Shown here: piece by piece, positions 36,843-43,848 of the stretch
Numbering within the stretch: the first letter of the stretch is position 1
How the letters are laid out: every line of letters begins with the position of its first letter
Source of the DNA: an uncultured Planctomycetaceae bacterium
GTDB taxonomy: Bacteria; Planctomycetota; Planctomycetia; Planctomycetales; Planctomycetaceae
Length of the DNA: 43,848 nt
Direction of reading: 5' to 3'
Assembly (NCBI GenBank): GCA_943787265.1
Contig: CALSLT010000010.1
Span: 1 to 43,848 of the forward strand
Notes under the pieces: generated by a model
Seen by the model: only the letters and a program-made list of their open reading frames with translations
The model's database searches: none
Told to the model about the DNA's origin: nothing
Program-made: the position numbers and the translations under genes

Positions 36843-38156
36843 ATGCGAACGATCATCCTGACATTGCTGATGGCGACCTGCGTGCAAGCTGAAGATGTCG
36901 GCTCCGGTGCGGCGTTCAGGCATTGGCCACAGTGGCGTGGGCCTCTGGGCACGGGAGTTTCCCCTGATGGCAATCCGCCGATCGAGTGGAGCGAAGACAA
37001 GAATGTCCAATGGAAGGTTGAGTTGCCCGGCCGAGGACACGCGACGCCGATCATCTGGGGTAACCGAATCTTCCTTACCGCGGCTGTTCCGACGGGCCCG
37101 AAACTGAAGCCTCGGAAGAGTGGACGCCCCGGTGCTCACGACAACCTTGCCGTCTCACAGAGGCACCGCTTTATCGCGTTGGCCATTGACCGGCAGACTG
37201 GAAAGACACTGTGGAAGAAGACGTTGAACGAGGCGTTGCCAATCGAAGGCGCTCATTACACCGCCAGTCTGGCTTCGGCTTCACCGGTTGCTGACGCCGA
37301 GCACGTCTTTGCCTTCTTCGGTTCCCACGGTTTGTTCTGCCTCGATCATGAGGGGACCGTCGTCTGGCGGAAGGACCTAGGCCGGATGCACACAAAGCAT
37401 GCGCACGGCGAAGGAGCATCTCCCGCGTTGCACGGTTCGACGTTGATCATCAACTGGGATCATGAAGATGAGTCGTTCATCGTCGCGCTCGACAAAGCCA
37501 CCGGAAAGGAGCGTTGGCGGAAGCCGCGAAAAGAAGTTACTTCATGGGCAACGCCGATCGTCGTCGAACAAAACGGCAGGGCTCAGGTCATCGTTTGCGG
37601 TACTTCGCGAGTCCGCGGTTACGACCTTTCTGACGGCAGCATTCTGTGGGAATGCGGTGGACTCTCCGCCAATATTGTGGCAACTCCAGTCTATTCTGAT
37701 GGAGTCGTGATTGCCGGGAGCAGCTACGAGAAGCGGGCCATGCTGGCGATTCGTCTGGCTGGATCGTCAGGCGACATTACCGACACCGAGCATGTGATCT
37801 GGTCCCGTCGGCGCGGCACGCCGTATGTGCCATCACCGTTGCTCTACGATGGGGCGTTGTACTTCCATGCTCACTACCAAAGTGTGCTGACACGGCTGAA
37901 TGCGAAAAACGGGGAAGAGAATCCGGGACCATTCCGTTTGCCAGGGATCGGCAACGTCTACGCATCAGCCGTCGGTGCTGCCGGCCGCGTTTACATCACC
38001 GACATCGAAGGCACGACCCTTGTCTTCACCAACGAAGACAAACCGCGAATTCTGGCGCGCAACGTTCTCGACGATCGTTTCAACGCTTCGGCGGCGATCG
38101 TGGGGCAGCAAATGCTGTTACGAGGTGAAAAATACCTCTACAGCATTGGCGAGTGA
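36843..38156 (+). CDS. exported PQQ-like beta-propeller repeat protein
   Basis: A 437-residue protein with a short signal peptide (MRTIILTLLMATCVQA) followed by WPQWRGPLGTGVSPDGNPP, the usual opening of planctomycete PQQ_2 proteins. Blade signatures appear as DRQTGKTLWKK, DHEGTVVWRKD, DKATGKERWRKP and LSDGSILWECG, with TSWATPIVVEQNG and GNVYASAVGAAGRVYITD between them. The fold is an eight-bladed propeller, usually without bound PQQ when no dehydrogenase residues accompany it; a scaffolding or binding role in the periplasm is likely. No clear ribosome site precedes the ATG, but the signal peptide supports this start. The 157-bp gap before it shows nothing notable. Confidence 0.85.
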   Translation: MRTIILTLLMATCVQAEDVGSGAAFRHWPQWRGPLGTGVSPDGNPPIEWSEDKNVQWKVELPGRGHATPIIWGNRIFLTAAVPTGPKLKPRKSGRPGAHDNLAVSQRHRFIALAIDRQTGKTLWKKTLNEALPIEGAHYTASLASASPVADAEHVFAFFGSHGLFCLDHEGTVVWRKDLGRMHTKHAHGEGASPALHGSTLIINWDHEDESFIVALDKATGKERWRKPRKEVTSWATPIVVEQNGRAQVIVCGTSRVRGYDLSDGSILWECGGLSANIVATPVYSDGVVIAGSSYEKRAMLAIRLAGSSGDITDTEHVIWSRRRGTPYVPSPLLYDGALYFHAHYQSVLTRLNAKNGEENPGPFRLPGIGNVYASAVGAAGRVYITDIEGTTLVFTNEDKPRILARNVLDDRFNASAAIVGQQMLLRGEKYLYSIGE

Positions 38157-38181
38157 CCGTTGGCCGTTTCAAGAGGCACCA

Positions 38182-38562
38182 TCATACGGTGTCGACGATT
38201 TCCCTGTTGCGAAGCAGTTCGAGGGTTTGCGTTTCGAAGTTTTGTTGCCGCCGAACCGCCGTCCGAAGTGTGAACAAGCTGAGCGGAATCAGGGCTGTAT
38301 TTACGAGGACTATGCGAAGAAGCACTCCCAGCATAAATACGATGTCCTGATCAGGATCTCCCTCCCATCCCGGGTGCGCCATGATTGATTGAATCCAGAT
38401 GACGTCGAAAACGCCGACGAGAACTGCAATTACCAAATGGCCGGCAATGATTCCCAATCCTTTACCGAAGTATGCGAACAGGACGGCGACAGAAATAAAG
38501 GCCATCCAATTCAGAAGCGAATAGGACATTAGTTGCAGCAGCATGAACTTAAATACGAGCAT
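38182..38562 (-). CDS. small multi-pass membrane protein, function unknown
   Basis: A 126-residue hydrophobic protein with about three membrane segments: LLNWMAFISVAVLFAYFG, GIIAGHLVIAVLVGVFDVIWI and FMLGVLLRIVLVNTALIPLSLF, with a charged C-terminal tail (RTAVRRQQNFETQTLELLRNRE). I recognise no family. It is convergent with the PQQ-repeat gene (26 bases apart) and divergent from the PSD1 gene. Confidence 0.55.
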   Translation of the reverse strand: MLVFKFMLLQLMSYSLLNWMAFISVAVLFAYFGKGLGIIAGHLVIAVLVGVFDVIWIQSIMAHPGWEGDPDQDIVFMLGVLLRIVLVNTALIPLSLFTLRTAVRRQQNFETQTLELLRNREIVDTV

Positions 38563-38641
38563 GTGTCTCTGATCGGATCGTTGGGATGTGGACTTTCTCT
38601 CTGTGAAAGTTAATCACGAATTCGATCCTTTCAGAAGAGCA

Positions 38642-38672
38642 ACTTCAGACCAGTGGGCGTCGGAACTGAAGT
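38642..38672. promoter_or_regulatory. inverted repeat in the divergent region upstream of PSD1
   Basis: ACTTCAG (38642-38648) and CTGAAGT (38666-38672) form a 7-bp inverted repeat with a 17-base spacer in the 190-bp gap between the small membrane protein gene and PSD1. It could bind a dimeric regulator; chance occurrence is possible. Confidence 0.3.
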
Positions 38673-38752
38673 AAGCTAGAATTCGGCCCCTGAACTGTGC
38701 GTCAAAATTTCAAACGTCATGCCGTCACGCATGTGGTTGCGAGGAACTCGCC

Positions 38753-41709
38753 TTGGCCGTCTTTCGATGTTCAATAATCGGTATCGCCGTCTTCCAGTTT
38801 GCGACCGCTGCCTGTGCCGAAATCGATTTCGATCGAAATGTGGCTCCGATCCTGGTGAAGCGTTGCCTTGAGTGTCACAGCGAGAACACGGCGATGGGCG
38901 GTTTGATCCTCACCACACGATCGGGTTTGTTGACCGGTGGTGATGGCGGATCTGCCGTATCGATGACGAATCCCGCAAGTAATCTCTTTCTCGGAAGGAT
39001 CACTGCGGGCGAGATGCCCCCCGAACAGCGTGGGGAAAGTCGCAAGCTGCCTGCAGGCGAGATTCGTGTCCTGACTGAGTGGGTCAACGAAGGAGCAGCA
39101 TGGCCTGACGGTCGAACGCTCGATCTTTTTGAATCGACCAGTGACGTCCGAGCTGGCCGCGACTGGTGGTCGCTTCAGCCAGTGGAGAGGCCCCCGATTC
39201 CTAAAACGCTCCCAGCCAGTTGGAATCCCATCGACGGATTCGTCTCCAACGCGTTGGCTAAGCACGGGTTTACGCCGGCGCCGCGGGCCGATCGTCGAGT
39301 TCTTCTGCGGCGTCTCTACTACGACCTCATTGGGCTGCCTCCAACGTATGAACAGACCGAAGCGTTTGTCGCTGATGAGTCTGCAAATGCCTGGGAGAAA
39401 GTCGTTGATTCGTTGCTTGACTCACCGCATTACGGTGAGCGTTGGGGGCGGTACTGGCTGGACCTGGTTCGTTACGCAGAAACGTGCGGCTATGAACGAG
39501 ACCAGGAGAAACCGTTTGCCTGGAAGTATCGCGACTGGGTCGTGAACGCGTTGAACGCCGACATGCCGTACGATCAGTTTGTGATTCATCAGTTGGCTGG
39601 AGACGAAATTCAAGATCGTGATGTGAACAGCGTGACGGCGACAGGATTCCTGATGCTTGGCACCTGGAACGACGAGCCGAATGACCAGCAGGACTACAAA
39701 TACGAGCGTCTGGAAGATCTCGTGCACACGACGTCGTCTGCTTTTCTCGGGCTGACCGTCAAGTGCGCGCGATGCCATGATCACAAGTTCGATCCAATTC
39801 CTCAGGTCGACTACTACCGCATTGCGTCGGCATTCTGGCCGGGACCGATTGAACCGCGAGACCGTAAACTGGTCGGTGGCCCTTCGATTGACGAGCTTGG
39901 GATTTCTGACGTATTGGGCTGGACGGACCTGGCAGCAACACCAAAGCCGCTGCATGTTCTAAAGAATGGCAGTCGACACACTCCGCTACAGGTCGTAAAG
40001 GCAGCACCGTTGACGGCAGTGTCAGCGACGTTTCGCGAGTTTGATCCTGCCCCATCGGGAGCGGCCACGACGCATCGTCGACTGCAGTTGGCAAAGTGGA
40101 TCGCCTCGTCCGAGAATCCACTGACCGCGCGAGTCATGGTCAATCGGCTATGGCAGCATCATTTCGGGCATGGTCTGGTGCGATCGCCAAACAGCTTTGG
40201 GTTCCGAGGCGCTCCGCCAACGCATCCTGAATTGCTTGACTGGCTGGCCGCAGATTTCGTCTCAGGTGGATGGACGCTCAAGCGAATTCATCGATTGATC
40301 CTCAACTCAGAAGCATGGAAGCAATCGTCGTTGCATCCGCGTCACGATGAGTACTCGCAGACAGACTCGTCCAACCAATTTCTGTGGCGATCCAATCGTC
40401 GCCGGCTCGATGCCGAAGCCCTGCGCGACTCGTTGCTGATGGCTTCGGGACAGCTTGACCTGCGGATGGGGGGAGAAAGTTTTCGGCCGACAATCAGCGC
40501 GGAAGCACTCGAAGGGCTATCGCGGAAATCGTCTGCATGGAAGGCGTCGTCACCTGAAGAGCAGCGTCGCCGTAGCATCTATATTTTCATGAAGCGGCAC
40601 TTACTTCCGCCGTTGATGACGACGTTCGATCTTTGCGACACGACGTTGCCCAACGCTCAACGCGACGTGACGACTGTCGCTCCGCAAGCTTTGGCCTTGC
40701 TGAATAATGCTTTCAGTCATGACCAAAGTACGGCTTTGGCGAAGCGGATTCAGTCGCTTGCGAAATCATCTCGCGAACGCGCAGCCCTCGCCTGGCGTTA
40801 CGCCCTTGGTCGTGACGCAACAGCCGACGAACTCACACTCGCTGAGGACCACGTCAAAGTCCAAACTGCTCGTGTCACGCAAGAGGCGAAGAAAAGAACA
40901 TCAGCAGCAGGCGCGTGGCGAGTGGCTGACGCGACGATTCCTACACGAGAACTCGTTTTTCACGTTCGGGCTGATGTGGGAATTGTCACAGACGACTCTG
41001 GACGAGTCGTGAAATGGAGCGACCAGTCTGACGCGGATCATGACGCATCGCAGTCGAAGCGGAACAGCGTCCGATCCTTATCAACAAAGCTATGGGCTAT
41101 CTTCCAGCCGTGCGTTTTGATGGTCGGCGACGGTTTCTCAATATTGACGGGCAGCTTCTTCAGACGCCGGCGTGTTCAATCTTCGCCGTGGTGACTGACC
41201 GCCACGACGGAGGGCATCGAGAGATCATTTCAAACTGGAAACGCGGAGAGAATGTCAGTTCGTCGGTATTTCTCGGGCTTACCAGCGGTGATCAGGTTCG
41301 ATTTAGCGATTCGTTTTCAAATGCTGGCCGAGATTCTCAATCGCGATCAACCGTTTATGTTGTCGGCGATCAATTCATCAGAGGCGAGCAGTGTGTTTCA
41401 GAATGCTTCCGAACTCAGTCGTCACGCTTCCGACTGCCCAATCGTAAACTCGGAACACCCTGGGTGATCGGACAGCAAGGGGACATCAACGGCGAGTTCT
41501 GGAACGGTGACATTGCCGAATTACTGGTGTATGACCGAGCGTTGTCGCTTACCGAGCAACGTAAGGTCTGGAGCGTACTGCTTGACCGCTACAATCTTGC
41601 GACGTTCGTTCAGACTGAGAACGTCGTCAAAACAGATCCAGAACTCCTGGCTCTGGCTTCGTTGTGCCACGTGCTGCTTAACTCGAATGAATTCATTTAT
41701 GTCGACTGA
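38753..41709 (+). CDS. PSD1-type cytochrome/DUF1549-DUF1553 protein with LamG insertion, frameshifted
   Basis: A planctomycete surface protein of about 985 codons if repaired. A signal peptide (IIGIAVFQFATAACA) is followed by a cytochrome-like domain with heme motif CLECH (38-42), then DUF1549 (YYDLIGLPPTYEQ, YGERWGRYWLDLVRYAETCGYERD), a second conserved CxxCH in KCARCHDHKFDP (338-342), and DUF1553 (LTARVMVNRLWQHHFGHGLV, NAQRDVTTVAPQALALLNNAF). From ~40930 a LamG/concanavalin-like domain is inserted (LVFHVRADVGIVTD to FWNGDIAELLVYDRAL). The frame changes once at about 41050-41070: YLPAVRFDGRRRFL and the normal DUF1553 ending (LASLCHVLLNSNEFIYVD) are in another frame, consistent with a one-base loss. 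The start is a TTG, chosen because it alone leaves an intact signal peptide. It pairs with the downstream DUF1501 gene. Confidence 0.85.
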
Positions 41710-41769
41710 AATTCCTGCCTGCAGCCGTTCGACGAGCACTGAGAGTTGCCTCGTCAATGACAATTGAAA

Positions 41770-43267
41770 ATGACGAACGTACGGGACAAAGACATGGCGA
41801 TAATCGGCGACGGCAATCTACCAGGACGGCAGTTTCCGTGTGGCAGGACGCGGCGAGAATGCGTCTGGGATATGGGAGTCGGGTTCGCAGGTCTTGCGCT
41901 GACGTCATTGCTCGATCGTGACGGATTCTTTGACGCAGCCGCCCGAGCGGATGGCGTAGCGAATGCCGGGCCCCTTTCGCAGCATTTTCCCGCCAAAGCG
42001 AAAGCCTGCATCTTCCTCACGATGAACGGGGCACCAAGCCAGGTCGACACGTTCGATCATAAGCCAGAGCTGACAAAATATGCCGGAAAGCAATTGCCAT
42101 CCGACCGGGAATACATCAACTCGGGTGGCCGCAAGGTTGGGTACCTCACTCCGGAGTGGCGTCCATTTCGCCGAGGCGGAGAAAGCGGACAGTTGATCTC
42201 GGACTACTTTCCGAACGTCCGAAAACACGCCGACAAGCTGGCGATTGTCAATTCCTGTCACACCGACAGCCATGCTCACGGTTCTGCGCTCGTCGCGGTT
42301 AACACGGGCAAGACGTTTATCGGGCGGCCTTCTCTCGGCGCCTGGTGCGTTTACGGTTTGGGAACGGAGAATCAGAGTCTGCCTGGTTACGTGGTCATGC
42401 TGGATGAACGTGGCGGTCCCATCAGCGGCCAGCCCAACTGGTCAAGTGGATTCATGCCGTCGACAGTTTCGGGAACTCTTTTTCGACCGACCGGCGATCC
42501 GATCCTGAATCTTAGAGGCCCCGAACACGTGACGCGTGAAATCCAACGTGAGCAGTTGGACTTGCTGAAGCAACTCAACGAGCAGCATCGGGATGCTCGA
42601 AAAGGTGGCGCCGACCTGGCCGCACGAATTCGAGTCTTATGAACTGGCCTGGCGGATGCAGTCGGAAGCTCCGGAAGCGGTGGACATTGCTCTGGAAACA
42701 AAACAGACACTAGACAGCTATGGCATCGGCCAGGAGCCAACGAACGAGTATGGCCGGAACTGTCTGGTCGCACGCAGGCTGGTTGAACGTGGCGTCCGGT
42801 TTGTGCAGCTTTACTCAGGTGGCGGGCACCTTGAAGACACCTGGGACGCGCACGAGAGCATCGAGAAGAATCACGGCAAGCACGGGGCGGAAGTCGATCA
42901 GCCCATCGCGGCGCTACTGACCGACCTCGAAGAGCGAGGCCTGCTGGATTCGACACTCGTCGTCTGGGGCGGCGAGTTCGGCAGGATGCCATTCAGCGAG
43001 GGCAAAGACGCACCTGGTCGGAACCACAATCCGTATGGCTTTTCGATGTGGTTTGCAGGCGCTGGCGTCAAAGGTGGAATTCGCTACGGAGAAACCGACG
43101 AACTCGGCTTTCAGGCGACGACAGATCCTGTCCACCTCCACGACATCCATGCCACGATCCTGCACCTGATGGGCCTGGACCATGAACTGCTGACGTACTT
43201 CCATCAGGGACGACAGGAAAGTCTCACTGACGTCGGTGGGCGAGTCGTCACGGGAATTCTTGCCTGA
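41770..43267 (+). CDS. DUF1501 protein, frameshifted
   Basis: The usual partner of PSD1 in planctomycetes, about 499 codons if repaired, with a sulfatase-like alkaline-phosphatase fold. The N-terminus has the family's twin-arginine-type stretch CGRTRRECVWDMGVGFAGLAL, then ACIFLTMNGAPSQVDTFDHKP, HTDSHAHGSALVAVNTG, and later FVQLYSGGGHLEDTWDAHE, LVVWGGEFGRMPF and GRNHNPYGFSMWFAGAGVKGG. At 42631-42636 the frame shifts: ADLAARI is followed in the next frame by ESYELAWRMQ, which one-base removal (the C of AATTC) would join into the family's normal sequence. The start is at 41770 (MTNVRDK), 60 bases after the PSD1 stop; an in-frame TTG lies two codons upstream. The function of DUF1501 proteins is not established; a role with PSD1 in polysaccharide use is inferred. 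Confidence 0.85.
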
Positions 43268-43274
43268 AAAATGG

Positions 43275-43848
43275 TTAACGGGATGGTTTTGTTTCAGCTT
43301 CCCAGTCCGCCAGCAAATCTGCCAGTCGTTGTTTGAGGTTCGGTTTGCTTGCAGTCAGATCTTTGGTTTCTTTGGTGTCATTTTTGAGATCGAAGAGCCA
43401 CTCATCAGTTTTTCCGTCTTCCAGACGTGTAACCAGTTTCCAGTCTCCGTGACGAATCGCTCGCCAGACGCGATCGCCACGTTTTGCTCGCCAGGCGAGA
43501 GTTCGTTCTTTGCCAGGTTGACGTCTTGAAAGATGCTGCACGATGTCCATTCCGTCAGACTTGTAGCCGGTTGGTGTGTCGGCGATCCCGGCGTTAATGA
43601 ATGAAGTCGTCAGGTCCATCGTGATTGTTGGCTGGTCTGACACAACTCCCTCGGGAAGACGACCTGGTAAACGCATCATGCAGGCCGTTCGAATTCCACC
43701 TTCAAACAGACCACTCTTGAAGCCTCGAAACGGTGCGTTGCTGCCCGGAACAATAGCGCCGTGGTCGCTCGCAAAAACGACGAGCGTGTTGCTGGTCATG
43801 CCGCGTTCGTCGAGTGAAGCAAGAATGCGGCCGACCTCGCGATCCATA
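43275..43848 (-). CDS. sulfatase, C-terminal part (runs off the window)
   Basis: The last ~191 residues of a type I sulfatase, cut by the window edge at its 5' side. Recognisable are GRILASLDERGMTSNTLVVFASDHGA (split over the metal-site strand, Asp-His), FRGFKSGLFEGGIRTACMMRLPG, and the C-terminal segment WRAIRHGDWKLVTRLEDG followed by LFDLKNDTKETKDL. The formylglycine site lies outside the window. It is convergent with the DUF1501 gene, seven bases apart. With the sulfatase/PhoD fusion it makes two sulfatases in the window. Confidence 0.88.
   Translation of the reverse strand, partial: MDREVGRILASLDERGMTSNTLVVFASDHGAIVPGSNAPFRGFKSGLFEGGIRTACMMRLPGRLPEGVVSDQPTITMDLTTSFINAGIADTPTGYKSDGMDIVQHLSRRQPGKERTLAWRAKRGDRVWRAIRHGDWKLVTRLEDGKTDEWLFDLKNDTKETKDLTASKPNLKQRLADLLADWEAETKPSR

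Noticed and set aside
36689..36892. 67-codon plus-strand ORF just before the PQQ-repeat gene
   Set aside because: It overlaps the signal-peptide start of the PQQ-repeat gene in another frame and has no protein-like features or ribosome site.
1..43848. Search for tRNA or rRNA genes, CRISPR arrays, insertion sequences, phage genes and attachment sites
   Set aside because: No cloverleaf-like sequence, regular direct-repeat array, transposase, integrase or paired flanking repeat was noticed by eye; a computed scan could still find a weak case.

Overview
The window looks like chromosome of a planctomycete (phylum Planctomycetota). The signs are an ECF sigma factor paired with a membrane Ser/Thr kinase carrying WD40 repeats, the PSD1 (DUF1549/DUF1553) plus DUF1501 gene pair, several sulfatases, DUF1080, SMP-30, ThuA and Gfo/Idh/MocA proteins with export signals, very large M56 (BlaR1-like) sensor proteases, and a formaldehyde-activating-enzyme (Fae) homologue. 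I see no rRNA, tRNA, CRISPR array, insertion sequence or phage gene.

Layout. (1) 122-6508: an ECF sigma factor and a ~1870-residue kinase/WD40/TPR protein, both on + and interrupted by three single-base frameshifts. (2) 6621-8679: a possible 22-codon ORF, a lone receiver domain, and a fusion of an H-NOX heme/nitric-oxide sensor domain to a Ser/Thr kinase. The fusion is the most striking gene here. (3) 9040-17506: a BlaI-type repressor with two matching operator dyads upstream and a 2652-residue M56 protease with repeated extracellular modules. (4) 17797-22626: a + strand carbohydrate group of ThuA-like protein, TIM-barrel epimerase/isomerase, Gfo/Idh/MocA oxidoreductase and glycerol kinase. 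(5) 22641-26634: a second, convergent BlaR1/BlaI module on the minus strand with its own, different operator. (6) 26782-29140: a double-DUF1080 protein and an SMP-30 lactonase, convergent on a strong hairpin. (7) 29341-31089: a small hypothetical protein, MiaE and a divergent Fae, with a palindromic element between the last two. (8) 31227-34583: an exported protein joining a sulfatase to a PhoD-type phosphatase. (9) 34862-38562: an unrecognised membrane protein, a PQQ-type beta-propeller and a small membrane protein. (10) 38753-43848: PSD1 with an inserted LamG domain, DUF1501 (both frameshifted), and the C-terminal part of another sulfatase that runs off the window.

How it may work together. 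The DUF1080, Gfo/Idh/MocA, TIM-barrel and SMP-30 families are those used in 3-keto-glycoside and sugar-lactone catabolism, and glycerol kinase could pass a released glycerol to central metabolism. This block is bracketed by two protease/repressor sensor modules that could respond to cell-surface or substrate signals. The sulfatases, PhoD fusion and PSD1/DUF1501 genes fit degradation of sulfated polysaccharide. The left part is signalling: ECF/STK, receiver, and a heme-based gas-sensing kinase. These links are inferred from family membership and gene order.
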